A stretch of DNA of 64,000 nucleotides from Mesorhizobium sp. J8 (GCF_016591715.1 NZ_AP024109.1:4960001-5024000), one strand, 5' to 3'; counted from the stretch's first letter, positions 18,000-26,566 are shown. Notes: generated by a model from the sequence alone, not told the origin. Numbers and translations are program-made.

Positions 18000-18501
18000 C
18001 ACCCGGCGGACCAGTCGACAGCTCCGGCCAACACAATTCTGTGACGAAGCTGGCGCAGGAGCGGCTCGCGACTTGCTCATTCAACAACTTGCGGCCGGGG
18101 TCTTCAGCGGACCAGAAGCCCTTATGCCGTCCGCTTCAACTCCGTTACCTGCGCACCTAGCCAGAAGGCCTGTCCGTCAGCATACGAACGCGCGTAGTTC
18201 TCGCGTCAAAGGGAAAAGCGAGGTCTTGCCATGGGAGCTCACGCGCACCGCCCATTTGCTCCCCCTTACAAGCTCGACCCCACGAAGTTCTTGTGGCGCC
18301 TGGATCGAAGTGGGCGGATGAAACTGGTCTCAAATAAGGTCCAATTTTTGCCCTCAACCGGAAGGTGGTGCGTGCGCTCTCTTGCCCGACTACCAGCTCA
18401 ATTCTCACATTGCTGCCCTTATCTATCGTCTCACCAAAGGAGTTGAGGCACCGTCCAGAAGTCGGCTTGCGTAACTTCCTCGTGAGCCTGGGATACTGGT
18501 C
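18000..18501. other. Gene-poor stretch, nothing recognisable
   Basis: About 500 bases between the small partner gene and the stress promoter of the first EF-hand gene. Short frames on both strands show no family resemblance. Confidence 0.4.
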
Positions 18502-18526
18502 GGAACAATCGAGGAGACGTCAAGTT
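18502..18526 (+). promoter_or_regulatory. EcfG-type promoter of EF-hand gene 1
   Basis: GGAAC at 18502-18506, 16 bases, AGTT at 18523-18526. The same elements with the same spacing occur before the second EF-hand gene although the spacer has diverged, which argues that they are functional. Confidence 0.7.
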
Positions 18527-18579
18527 TGGCCGTCTCGATCAGCGTAAGGCTGCCCACGTCCAACCCAATGGAGGACACC

Positions 18580-19143
18580 ATGAGACCCCCTCGCTTCACA
18601 ACGACTGCGGCCGCCGTTCTTATGTTCGCGACTTTCCCTGCTCTCGCCCAGACAAACGGAACCCCTGCCCCTACGCCGGCGACCGAACAGCCTGGCGCCG
18701 GACAGGTGCCGGATGCGAACGGGCAAGCGGGCGGCCCAACGCGTGAAATGATCCGCCAGATGATTGACCAGGCCCTCCAGGAGCGGATGCAGCAGGATAG
18801 AAGCTCTGACGTGGCCAACAATCGTCAAGACGAGGATGACAACGCTCAGGACAGCGCAGATCGTCATGGCGCCCCGTGGCATAAAAACCATTATGGCGGA
18901 CCGTCCGGCGAGCACAGGATGGCTGGACACCATGGCCCGCGTATGATGATGCGCGGCGCCGGACTGCGACTGATGTTCGCGTTCTTGGACACCAATGGCG
19001 ACGGATCGTTGTCCGAGAACGAGGTTCAGGATGCAGTCGGGCGCATCTTCTCTGCAATCGACCAGAATGGCGATGGGAAGGTCGACATGGATGAGATCCA
19101 GTCCTTCTTCCACGGTTACGGCGGCGAAGACATGCACCAATAG
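18580..19143 (+). CDS. Secreted EF-hand calcium-binding protein, copy 1
   Basis: 187 residues from the ATG at 18580, preceded by GGAGG at 18570-18574. A signal peptide ends near ALAQ. A Pro/Thr and Gln-rich linker and a His/Met-rich stretch (HHGPRMMMRG) lead to two EF-hands: DTNGDGSLSENE and DQNGDGKVDMDE, both with full calcium ligands. It is thus a small periplasmic or secreted calcium-binding protein. Compared with the copy at 33409 I count 16 substitutions and a one-residue difference. An EcfG-type promoter stands upstream, so it is probably stress-induced. Function beyond calcium binding is unknown. Confidence 0.88.
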   Translation: MRPPRFTTTAAAVLMFATFPALAQTNGTPAPTPATEQPGAGQVPDANGQAGGPTREMIRQMIDQALQERMQQDRSSDVANNRQDEDDNAQDSADRHGAPWHKNHYGGPSGEHRMAGHHGPRMMMRGAGLRLMFAFLDTNGDGSLSENEVQDAVGRIFSAIDQNGDGKVDMDEIQSFFHGYGGEDMHQ

Positions 19144-19462
19144 GCCACCAAGCCAAGACGGCGGCCCGTAGCGAGGCAGGCGTGCCAATCTCCCATCGTC
19201 TGGGTGGAGATACTTAGCCTTTCCAACCGATGATCACGCGGCCATGCCGGCACTCGTCCATGAAGCTAAGCCCTCTCGATCGCTCTCGCGGGGATTTCAG
19301 AAGTTTACCAGTGCTGCGAGGCTCCCGATCTCCAGGGCCCGTCGATGCCGGTCGCGTCCCGGCGCGCGCTCGCGAGCTCGCCATCGCGGAACCGGCTGGG
19401 AGTTCTGTCGCGGCCAGCCAGTGTGCCCTAAGTCGTGGCTGGCACAAAGAATCCGGCGCCCC
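19144..19462. other. Intergenic stretch, nothing recognisable
   Basis: About 320 bases after the first EF-hand gene without a supported gene or regulatory element. Confidence 0.35.
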
Positions 19463-19735
19463 TTAACCCGCTACCCACTTCAAATAAGGTCTGTGGCGTA
19501 CCTCTTTCCGACAGTGGCCACAATCTACCGTCTTGCCGGGACACCCTTTTCTGTGGGTTCCAGCCGGGCAGCAGGTGCCTGCCGACGCATCCCACCAGCC
19601 GCAGATGAATATCTTGGCCCCGCCATGACAGGTGGCACACGCCAGAGTGCTGTCGTTTTCAACATCGCTAATGCACATCGTGCCGATCTGACGGATTAAG
19701 CGTCTTCGGCAATTATCTTTTGATAAAGCACCCAA
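19463..19735 (-). CDS. Possible cysteine-rich small protein
   Basis: 90 residues (or 71 if the ATG at 19678 is used). The second half has ten cysteines, arranged as CATCHG, CGWW, CC, C and CGHC, a spacing that could bind zinc or form disulfides. CATCH is formally a haem c motif, but there is no signal peptide, so haem attachment is unlikely. No family is recognised and no good ribosome site is seen. It may be a chance frame. Confidence 0.3.
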   Translation of the reverse strand: MGALSKDNCRRRLIRQIGTMCISDVENDSTLACATCHGGAKIFICGWWDASAGTCCPAGTHRKGCPGKTVDCGHCRKEVRHRPYLKWVAG

Positions 19736-19774
19736 AAATGGTTGGCCGACGAAGACCTCGATGTCCGATGCCTC

Positions 19775-20029
19775 TTACCGGACAGACAGGTGCAAAAGCG
19801 GAAACGACTGTGAGACAGTGAGAGTTGCAGAATATACCGCCCTGCCGGCTTCATCATACACCGAGATCGTCAAGGTCTCATCGAGTTCGTTCTCAGCCAT
19901 CTCGTCGGCGGCGATGTCGTGCAGCGTCTTAAGCGCTTCTCGTTGCATGTCGCCCGGGCTGTCCAGTTCAACCTGGGCGTCGGCAAAACGCTGCCCGTTT
20001 CGGGAAACTTCGAAAAGGTACCGTGGCAT
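19775..20029 (-). CDS. DUF6894-type small protein
   Basis: 84 residues from the ATG at 20029: MPRYLFEVSRNGQRFADAQV, then a stretch DMQREALKTLHDIAADEMAE and a final beta strand LTISVYDEAGRAVYSATLTV. This is the DUF6894 pattern, frequent in Rhizobiales, often in several copies and near stress genes. The longer frame upstream lacks family resemblance, so the internal ATG is chosen. It is predicted cytoplasmic; its function is unknown. Confidence 0.75.
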   Translation of the reverse strand: MPRYLFEVSRNGQRFADAQVELDSPGDMQREALKTLHDIAADEMAENELDETLTISVYDEAGRAVYSATLTVSQSFPLLHLSVR

Positions 20030-20063
20030 CCAGCCATTGTGGCTACGTCGGATGCTACCGCAT

Positions 20064-20285
20064 TTAAATTTGAGGGACCGCAACAGGCTGAGGGACGAAG
20101 GCTCCCGAAACAGCTGATAGCTTACGCAATACGAGCAGTTGCGCATTGGCCCCATCAGCCAAGCGCTCGGCTTCCGCTTGTGAGAGCCCAATCAACGATA
20201 TGTCATTCGCTTCTGCCGGCAGATCAGTTGCTCGGTCGTAGACCAGCCACTCGTCGTTCGGATCCCTGATAGCGATGTACCTCAT
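20064..20285 (-). CDS. Small hypothetical protein
   Basis: 73 residues starting MRYIAIRDPNDEWLVYDRATDLPAE and continuing ISLIGLSQAEAERLADGANAQ. A GGGG stretch lies seven bases before the ATG. It is in the same direction as the DUF6894 gene and 34 bases upstream of it, so the two may form an operon. On the minus strand GGAAC stands upstream, but the expected -10 is poor. No family is recognised. Confidence 0.5.
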   Translation of the reverse strand: MRYIAIRDPNDEWLVYDRATDLPAEANDISLIGLSQAEAERLADGANAQLLVLRKLSAVSGAFVPQPVAVPQI

Positions 20286-20752
20286 CGCCATGCCCCACAA
20301 CGTTAGGGCATCCTAATATTTGCGGCGCCGGGATGTTCCAAAGAGTAAAGCCGCGAATTCTATTTTGGCCGTGGCATCGCGACGCGGATTTGGGCTACCC
20401 TGCTGATGGTCAGCATCCAAAGCTCGCCGCCTGATTAGCGTTAACTAATTATAGACCGCGCTGTCCCAAATTAGAACAGCGCGGCCCATAATGCTCGATA
20501 GCCGCGCAGGCGGCTTCGGCCCATTCACCCCCCGCACCCAGCCGGAGCCGCCACCTCGATATAGCAGGCGCGGTTGAAGGAACACTTACCAGGTATACCT
20601 TCCGCCGCGTTAACCTTGAGATCGAATTTGGGCCAACGGACCCAACCTATGCTGCTTTGTCTCCGCGGCATTGAAAGCATGGGCCAACGTGAAAGCAGCG
20701 CACGTCAACGCACGCCGGTATCATCGCCACTGCGGAGCGCGTTGGTCTTGGT
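20286..20752. other. Gene-poor stretch, nothing recognisable
   Basis: About 470 bases between the small minus-strand gene and the decayed enolase-type gene. No supported feature was found. Confidence 0.4.
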
Positions 20753-21070
20753 TTAGACCCTCTCCTCAAACCGATCCAGCTTCCCCCAGTCAAAGGGGCC
20801 GCCAACGCCTGGTTCGTCCGGGGCGACTGCCAGCCGCTCCTGCAAGCTGAGGGGGACGTGACAGATCGATGTCGAAGCTGTGCGTGTCTACCCAACGGGC
20901 GTTGGGTTGGCCCGCGACCAACCTGACATGCAGTTCCTGCATGCAGTTCCTGCACACCGGAATTCCGGTTTTGCGGGAAAGCTCGGCCACCCGCAACCAG
21001 CCTGTGATACCGCCACAGTTCAAGGCGTCGGGCTGGATGTAGGAGAGCTTCGACCAGGCGAAGGCATGCT
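20753..21070 (-). pseudogene. Decayed mandelate racemase/enolase-superfamily gene (C-terminal remnant)
   Basis: On the minus strand one frame reads IQPDALNCGGITGWLRVAEL and then MQELHVRLVAG. After a frame change near 20830, a second frame reads LAVAPDEPGVGGPFDW up to a stop at 20753-20755. These are the final barrel strands and the C-terminus of enolase-superfamily enzymes. The N-terminal two thirds are absent and a frameshift splits the rest. A 13-base tandem duplication at 20928-20953 replaces the active-site loop, usually SPHG before MQELH, with CRNC. It is a dead remnant, with no intact relative in the window. Confidence 0.75.
20928..20953 (+). repeat. 13-bp tandem duplication inside the enolase pseudogene
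   Basis: ATGCAGTTCCTGC occurs twice in a row (20928-20940 and 20941-20953). It alters the catalytic loop of the decayed gene and probably arose by slippage. Confidence 0.85.
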
Positions 21071-21130
21071 GAACTCCTCGACATGGCACGACGGTTTCCG
21101 CTACGTGAGCGATTGCTGAACAAGCGCCCC

Positions 21131-21155
21131 GGAACATTCGAGCGCTGTCACTGTT
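21131..21155 (+). promoter_or_regulatory. EcfG-type promoter of the DUF3606 gene
   Basis: GGAAC at 21131-21135, 16 bases, TGTT at 21152-21155, directly before the DUF3606 gene (ATG at 21177). Confidence 0.65.
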
Positions 21156-21176
21156 TTTTCACCAGGAGGAACAGCC

Positions 21177-21362
21177 ATGGCCGACGACAAGACAAAGCGA
21201 GATTTCCGGGACCGCGACCGCGTTTCAGCCGACGAGGATTTTGAGGTTCGCTATTTCGCCAAGCAGCACCGGGTCAGCCCCGAACAGGTTCGCGCTCTCA
21301 TCAAAGAGCATGGCAACGACCGAAAGACCCTGGAACGAGAAGCGAGGAAGCTTCGAGGATGA
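21177..21362 (+). CDS. DUF3606 small protein
   Basis: 61 residues starting MADDKTKRDFRDRDRVSADE, with YFAKQHRVSPEQVRALIKEHG at its centre. This matches DUF3606, a short helical family of alphaproteobacteria found in stress regulons. AGGAGGA lies seven bases before the ATG, and an EcfG-type promoter is immediately upstream. Cytoplasmic and highly charged; its biochemical role is unknown. Confidence 0.85.
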   Translation: MADDKTKRDFRDRDRVSADEDFEVRYFAKQHRVSPEQVRALIKEHGNDRKTLEREARKLRG

Positions 21363-21624
21363 CCAGGCTTGCTAGCTTGGTCCTTCGAAGTGGTGACGGT
21401 GCGCTGCGAGTCGGGCGAGGCCGGACCTGGCGGCACTACCAAGAAGCGATTGCCTTGGCCGGTATTTCGGATTTTGAGGGAGTAACGTCGCGTCGGGGAG
21501 CTGAAAAGGCGGCGAGCTAATTGTGAGAATACGGGCGAGCGTCGCCCGTATTCTGTGCCTCGCCCGGGTGGCCGCACTGTCCTCAAAGGTAATCCTCTCA
21601 GATCCGGAGCACAGCGGTGATACT

Positions 21625-21960
21625 ATGCACCTCGTCCAAGTGCTGTTGCTCCGTTCGGACAAACCAAGTGCAACCCTTTCTCGGAAGGGAATTCAACCGT
21701 CTGAGATCAGAACGAGCGGCTCGCTTCGATGCAGGGACCGCCTATATCCGGGTCCAATAAGTGGTCGGCGCCGAACCAAACGTTGAAGCTGGCTGGATGC
21801 CGAACCGTAGCAATACGGACGCGGATCCACTTCGCATCGTCTGCTTCAGACGCATGACGGCCTCCAGCACCTCACCTGCCATGCCCGCTTCCAGGCAGAA
21901 GCCAAGTTTTCTCAATGGCCGAGATAGAGGCGCAGTACTCCGTTCACTTCAGGATCGAAA
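21625..21960 (+). pseudogene. Frameshifted copy of the MHLVQ-family small gene
   Basis: The ATG at 21625 opens MHLVQVLLLRSDK, matching the gene at 17694. After a frame change the sequence continues with a shifted reading FNRLRSERAARFDAGTAYIR, aligning with the helix and GVTAY region of the intact gene. A third frame contains IVCFRRMT, matching IVIFEVMT. At least two frameshifts are needed, so the gene is dead. The right boundary is approximate. Confidence 0.65.
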
Positions 21961-22310
21961 GGTCTGAGTCTGCAGGCAACTAATAAGTGAGCTAGCCTGC
22001 GTCGGAACCCCGATAGGGATGATGCCGTCGTGCGGGAAGCAATCGGCGATTCGGATATCCGCTCCCGACAGTACCGACTCCGTCTCCAAGATTGGAAATC
22101 GATTGCTCGATGCAAGGCCGACAGCGATCCGCGCATGCAGCTTCAATCGCATCGTCACCATCGATCCGCACATGGCCGTTGCTGCCGATCGCTTCCGGTT
22201 GCGCTCCACGCGGGGCTTAATGATCAGCCCGACCTTCAAACAGGCTCGGCTTGCCGGGTACCAGAGACGCGCCAGATACTTACCCGTCAACTCCAATTGT
22301 GCACCTTGTA
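21961..22310. other. Intergenic stretch before the debranching-type gene
   Basis: About 350 bases; no supported gene or clear promoter motif. Confidence 0.35.
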
Positions 22311-24470
22311 ATGAGCCTTAAGATTGCGATCGGTCCGCCGCGCCTGGCCATCAATCACGGTATCAACTTTTTGGTGACAGAGCAGGACGGCCAGATCGAA
22401 TGGCCCACCCATCAAGGCCTGTACGCCTCCGACACCAGGCTCGTATCCAGTTGGCAATTGTTCGCAAACGGCGAAAGCTGGGATTTGCTCAACTCCGGAA
22501 ACATCGCCCATTTCGCAGCCAAGATTTACCTCGTTAATCGCGCCTTCGTGACCGAGGCCGGGCCGGTACCGGCCAGCGACCTTGGGCTGATAATCGGCCG
22601 GGCCATTGACCAGGGAGGACTGCACGAGGATCTGGACCTTGTGAACTATGGTCGTGACACTATCCAGTTCAACCTGGAGCTCGGGATCCGGAGCGATTTC
22701 GCCGATCTCTTCGAGGTCAAGGCCGGCACGATAGTGCGTCGCGGCAGGATCGTGACCGAATGGGACGACCGGCATTCGCGGCTTCGGACGTCTTACGTCA
22801 ACCAAGATTTTCGGCGCGAAATCGCGATTGCCATTCGAAAAACGCTCACGAAGCCTGTCTACGCCAACGGGCGGATCAGCTTCGACATCAAGATTGAACC
22901 AGGCGCAACCTGGCATGCATGCCTTCTATATGACTTCGGAAAGGATCGTACGACGTCTCATGCTCCTCGCACTTGCGTTGACCGATCCCTAAAATCGAAG
23001 ACCGCCAAACAAGTGATGGACTGGGGCCGGAACGCGTGCAAGCTCAGTAGTTCGAACGACGAGTTTCGACAGTTCTATGTCCAGGCGATCGAGGACATGG
23101 CGGCACTGCGCCTTCCGATCGAGGGGACCGATGAATTGGAGTATGTTCCGGCTGCGGGTTTGCCCTGGTTCATGGGTCTGTTCGGCCGCGACAACCTGAT
23201 CGCCTCGTTGCAGAATGCCCTGGTGTATCCGGACTTTGCTCGCGGCGCGCTGGACGTGTTGGGTCGATCTCAAGCCACGTCTCGCGACGACTACCGCGAT
23301 GCGGAGCCCGGAAAGATCATGCACGAGCTTCGGATAGGAGAGCTTGCGCATTTCCATCTCATTCCCCACACCCCTTACTACGGCACCGCCGACGCAACCC
23401 CTCTTTATTTGATCGTCCTCCACAATGCCTGGCGCTGTACGGGCGACGCCGGTCTGATTGATCGGCATTTGGAAACTGCCGAGAGATGCCTCGACTGGAT
23501 CGACCGCTACGGCGATCGGGATGGGGATGGGTTTCAGGAATACGAAACGCGCTCGAAGCTCGGGTACGAGAACCAGAGTTGGAAAGATGCGGCCGATGCA
23601 GTGGTCTACCCGGATGGTACCCCTGTCAAGGGACCGAAAGCCCTCTGCGAGTTGCAAGGTTATGTCTACGACGCATGGCAACGCATGGCTGAAATCTATG
23701 ACGTCAAAGGGGACCACGGTCGGGCCGGCAAGCTGAGAACCAAGGCCAAGAGGCTGTTCGACCGTTTCAACGACGTTTTCTGGGACGAGGCTCTCGGGTT
23801 TTATGCTTTCGCGCTGGATGGAGACAAGAAGCCGGTTTTGAGCATCGCTTCCAATCCTGGCCATTGTCTCTGGTCGGGCATCGTCCCTCGGGAACGAGCG
23901 GCGAAGGTGGTAAAGAGGCTGATGGAGCCAGACATGTGGAGCGGCTGGGGCATTCGCACGCTTTCAGACCGTCATCCCGCCTATAATCCGAATTCCTATC
24001 AGAATGGCTCTGTCTGGCCGCACGACAACGGTTTGATCGCACTGGGCTTCCGACGGTACGGTTTCTCTGAAGAAGCCACCCGCATCGCCGGCGACGTCAG
24101 CGGAGCGGCGAGCTATTTCATGCAACATCGGATGCCCGAGCTTTACGCAGGATCATCGCGAACGCCGACGACATTTCCAGTGCAGTATAAGAGGGCCAAC
24201 GTGCCCCAGGCCTGGGCTGCGGGTTCCTGCTTTGCATTTCTACAGGCAATCATCGGCTTCCAGCCGGACGCGCCCAACGGCAAGCTCTACCTCGACCCCA
24301 AGTTGCCAGATTGGATGCCCGACCTCAGGCTGAAAAACATGCGCTTCGGAAAGCACCGGCTCGACATTCAATTCTGTCTGGAGAATTCCGTCACGCAGTG
24401 GAAGGTCACAGCTGGCGACCCCACGTTGGTGGTGGAGCGGAGCTGTGCAAGTTGCGACCACTTGACGTGA
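22311..24470 (+). CDS. Amylo-alpha-1,6-glucosidase / glycogen-debranching-type protein
   Basis: 719 residues from the ATG at 22311. An N-terminal beta-rich domain (INHGINFLVTEQDGQIEWP, GLYASDTRLVSSW) corresponds to the glycogen debranching enzyme N-terminal domain. A C-terminal alpha/alpha toroid has GLPWFMGLFGRDNLIASLQ and GSVWPHDNGLIALGF, typical of amylo-alpha-1,6-glucosidase-like glycosidases. Length fits the bacterial form. No ribosome site is obvious before 22311; the frame extends back to 22251, but the extension has no family resemblance. The target may be glycogen or another alpha-glucan. No other glycogen gene is adjacent. Confidence 0.9.
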   Translation: MSLKIAIGPPRLAINHGINFLVTEQDGQIEWPTHQGLYASDTRLVSSWQLFANGESWDLLNSGNIAHFAAKIYLVNRAFVTEAGPVPASDLGLIIGRAIDQGGLHEDLDLVNYGRDTIQFNLELGIRSDFADLFEVKAGTIVRRGRIVTEWDDRHSRLRTSYVNQDFRREIAIAIRKTLTKPVYANGRISFDIKIEPGATWHACLLYDFGKDRTTSHAPRTCVDRSLKSKTAKQVMDWGRNACKLSSSNDEFRQFYVQAIEDMAALRLPIEGTDELEYVPAAGLPWFMGLFGRDNLIASLQNALVYPDFARGALDVLGRSQATSRDDYRDAEPGKIMHELRIGELAHFHLIPHTPYYGTADATPLYLIVLHNAWRCTGDAGLIDRHLETAERCLDWIDRYGDRDGDGFQEYETRSKLGYENQSWKDAADAVVYPDGTPVKGPKALCELQGYVYDAWQRMAEIYDVKGDHGRAGKLRTKAKRLFDRFNDVFWDEALGFYAFALDGDKKPVLSIASNPGHCLWSGIVPRERAAKVVKRLMEPDMWSGWGIRTLSDRHPAYNPNSYQNGSVWPHDNGLIALGFRRYGFSEEATRIAGDVSGAASYFMQHRMPELYAGSSRTPTTFPVQYKRANVPQAWAAGSCFAFLQAIIGFQPDAPNGKLYLDPKLPDWMPDLRLKNMRFGKHRLDIQFCLENSVTQWKVTAGDPTLVVERSCASCDHLT

Positions 24471-24786
24471 GCCGGACTCCCGGCGAATTGAGGGAGCCTG
24501 AGGCTAAATAGGAAAATGCCATCTGGCGCCGAGACAAGCTCTATCCACAGCTTGAACTGCGTTGCGCAACGCTTAGAAGGGGCGCCCTTCTGGACCGTTT
24601 GCTTGCGGGGCGACCGTCCGCAGGATCTGTTTGCTAAGAACCGGTTGCCGGACGATCTGTAGAAGGTGCTTTCCGAACGGATACTGGACGCCGAGCTGGC
24701 AAAGGATGGCTTTCCAGGCAAGCCACAACACGCAGGCTCCAGGTGCCGCGGCGCCGCCGCGCCAACGCGGGCAGCGGCCAGCTGGA
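24471..24786. other. Intergenic stretch, possible transposase scrap
   Basis: About 315 bases. On the plus strand near 24630-24720 an interrupted reading contains LSERILDAELAKDGF, faintly like the N-terminus of IS256-type transposases. This is too weak to call. Confidence 0.25.
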
Positions 24787-25296
24787 TCAACCGAGCCGGT
24801 GCTCGTCGTCGATCAGCTCGAGCCTAGATGGAGCAGCGTGACCCCATCGCCACAGAACGAGATTCAAGTCGCCGATTGCCGCGCCTTTGGCGAAGCTCGG
24901 CACGAGCAGGCCATTATAGCCTTGCGCGACCAGCTCACGGGCAAATCGCTGCGTATGCGCCTCGCCATGGTCTCTCATCTGATCGCGCCATGTCGGGTCG
25001 GCGAGAACGGTCGCATCGAGACCCATTGCTACAAGAGCAGTGCCGTCGCGCGCATCGAAGACGCCCTCGATCTCGGCACGATAAGCGACCAGCGTCGTCG
25101 GCTGCAGATCGCCAACCTGGTTGGCTTCGCGCAAAGCTGTCAGGACGGAGGTAGATGCATACAGCGCCGGCATTCCCTTTGGGTTGAAACGCCCTCCATA
25201 GAGTTCGGCACCGCGTCCCGACATTGGCTCGCGGGCATATACCGGATTAAGCGCGCGGTAGAGCCGGCCCGAATAGGTGATGGCGCCGACCGTCAG
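24787..25296 (-). CDS. RES-domain toxin with probable CTG start
   Basis: RES-family toxins attack NAD+ in the host cell. The family pattern includes GRLYRALNPVYAREP, LYGGRFNPKGMPALY, ALREANQVG and the C-terminal NLVLWRWG. The first ATG in frame (25224) would cut off the conserved GRLYRALNP part, including an Arg usually needed for NAD+ binding. The frame stays open back to a CTG at 25294-25296 that overlaps the antitoxin stop (CTGA), where relatives usually have ATGA or GTGA. I take CTG as the likely start (169 residues). If translation instead starts at 25224 the toxin is N-terminally truncated. It forms an operon with the upstream antitoxin. Confidence 0.8.
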   Translation of the reverse strand: MTVGAITYSGRLYRALNPVYAREPMSGRGAELYGGRFNPKGMPALYASTSVLTALREANQVGDLQPTTLVAYRAEIEGVFDARDGTALVAMGLDATVLADPTWRDQMRDHGEAHTQRFARELVAQGYNGLLVPSFAKGAAIGDLNLVLWRWGHAAPSRLELIDDEHRLG

Positions 25297-25643
25297 GCGT
25301 AAATCCCCGCATCGACCGCGTCGATGAAGTCGAGGACCTCGTTGGCGCGGCCCTCCCGAACGAGTTGCATAGCCGTCCGCCCCGAAAATCCCGGCAGCGG
25401 CTCGGACCGATACCAGGCATAGGATATGAGCGCGGAGCCAAATCGCGGCTCGACCTTGTTCACGATTTCTACCATTTCGCGCAGGCGGCGCTGCGTCTTG
25501 TCTGAGCGCACCCGCTCCCGGCGCTGGACCGCGTCTTTGCCCAGACCAGCGGTACGCGCGATCTCCTCGCTCGTAGTGCGGAAAGCGTGCGCAATCTTCT
25601 TGGGTGCGAACAACCCGTCATCCACATATTGTGCCAGACCCAT
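25293..25643 (-). CDS. Xre/MbcA/ParS-type antitoxin (DUF2384)
   Basis: 116 residues from the ATG at 25643, preceded by GGAGG. The N-terminal part has a helix-turn-helix-like stretch (FRTTSEEIARTAGLGKDAVQ). The C-terminal part is the toxin-binding domain, with RFGSALISYAWYRSEPLPGFSG and TAMQLVREGRANEVLDFIDA. Such antitoxins neutralise RES toxins and repress their own operon. A perfect palindrome lies 34 bases upstream of the start and is a likely operator. The next gene, the toxin, overlaps its stop. Confidence 0.9.
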   Translation of the reverse strand: MGLAQYVDDGLFAPKKIAHAFRTTSEEIARTAGLGKDAVQRRERVRSDKTQRRLREMVEIVNKVEPRFGSALISYAWYRSEPLPGFSGRTAMQLVREGRANEVLDFIDAVDAGIYA

Positions 25644-25676
25644 CGCAGCACCTCCGTACAGTGCCGAAAACCATGA

Positions 25677-25703
25677 CGCTATATAGCGCCAGTTTTGCTG
25701 GCG
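25677..25703 (-). promoter_or_regulatory. Probable operator of the Xre/RES operon
   Basis: CGCTATATAGCG (25677-25688) is a perfect 12-bp palindrome. It is immediately followed by CGCCAG / CTGGCG arms (25687-25692 and 25698-25703) around TTTTG. Both lie 34-60 bases before the antitoxin start, where antitoxin binding for autoregulation is expected. Confidence 0.55.
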
Positions 25704-25897
25704 TTTCAAGTGCTGCCCGGCTTCTGCCGGGACGATGGTTTGTTCCAGCGGTCGGACTTCAACGGGCTATGCTTCCCCGCGCGGCGGTGCGTGAAGCCAT
25801 GCTGATGGCATCCGGTCGTTGCAGCATTCGCCAGCGGAACGCACACGGCTCTTCGTCGTTTTTGGCTCTGAAGGGAACCATGAAATGGAGACAGATC

Positions 25898-26566
25898 ATG
25901 AGAAGGCTTTTGTTACCTGCAGTGGCAGGCGCGCTTGTCGCCCTGTCTGGCGCAGCTTTTGCCGACACTCCCGTGTCCGCCGCTACAAACCTTAACGTTC
26001 GCGCTGGTCCGGGCTCTCAATATCCGGTGATTGGGGTGCTGCGGGCGGGCCAGACGGCCACACTGAACGGCTGCCTGCAAAATTCGAAATGGTGCACCAT
26101 CGCCGAGGCCGGCGGTCAAGGCTGGGTCTATTCCGATTACGTCACGGCGAATTTCGGCGGCAACCGGGTCGTCTTGACCGAGCGGCCTGCCAATTCCGGC
26201 ATCGCGGTCGTGAAACCGCCTCGCAATCAGGCGAATGCCGGAGCCGTCGCCGGCGGCGCCACCGGAGCGATCGCCGGCGCCATCATCGGTGGTCCAGTTG
26301 GCGCTGCTGTGGGCGGCGCGGCGGGCATCGTCGGCGGCGGTGCGGCTGGCACCGTGATCACTCCCCCCGAACAGGTGCGCACTTACATCAGCGAGCACCG
26401 GGTCAAGCCTGTTTACCTCCAAGGCAAGGTAGTGACCGGCACGACGCTGCCTGCGACGGTAGCCCTGCAGAAGATCCCAAACTACCGGTACCGCTATGTC
26501 TATGTGAACAACCGACCGGTGCTGGTTGAGCCGTCGACGCGGCGCATCGTTTATGTGGAAGGCTGA
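25898..26566 (+). CDS. Secreted SH3-domain / DUF1236 protein
   Basis: 222 residues from the ATG at 25898, with GGAG nine bases upstream; an in-frame ATG at 25880 is also possible. A signal peptide ends near GAAFA. A bacterial SH3 domain follows (LNVRAGPGSQYPVIGVL, WCTIAEAGGQGWVYSDYV), then a glycine-zipper-like region rich in GAIAGAIIGGPVGAAVGG. The C-terminal DUF1236 part contains YRYVYVNNRPVLVEPSTRRIVYV. Such proteins are periplasmic, perhaps bound to peptidoglycan or the outer membrane. Divergent from the toxin-antitoxin pair. Confidence 0.85.
   Translation: MRRLLLPAVAGALVALSGAAFADTPVSAATNLNVRAGPGSQYPVIGVLRAGQTATLNGCLQNSKWCTIAEAGGQGWVYSDYVTANFGGNRVVLTERPANSGIAVVKPPRNQANAGAVAGGATGAIAGAIIGGPVGAAVGGAAGIVGGGAAGTVITPPEQVRTYISEHRVKPVYLQGKVVTGTTLPATVALQKIPNYRYRYVYVNNRPVLVEPSTRRIVYVEG

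Larger units (their letters stand above)
18502..19143 (+). repeat. Long direct repeat, copy 1 (EF-hand gene and promoter)
   Basis: This segment is very similar to 33331-33969 in the same orientation, covering the promoter and the whole EF-hand coding sequence. The two copies are about 14.8 kb apart. Similarity is highest inside the coding sequence and drops in the leader. Confidence 0.85.

Noticed and set aside
19463..19735. Cytochrome c assignment from the CATCH motif
   Set aside because: There is no signal peptide, and the other cysteines point to zinc or chance rather than haem attachment.
20286..20330. EcfG-type promoter before the gene at 20285
   Set aside because: GGAAC is present on the minus strand, but the expected NGTT is replaced by TATT at the right spacing.
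24630..24740. Faint IS256-transposase-like reading
   Set aside because: Only a short interrupted stretch, no second motif and no inverted repeats.
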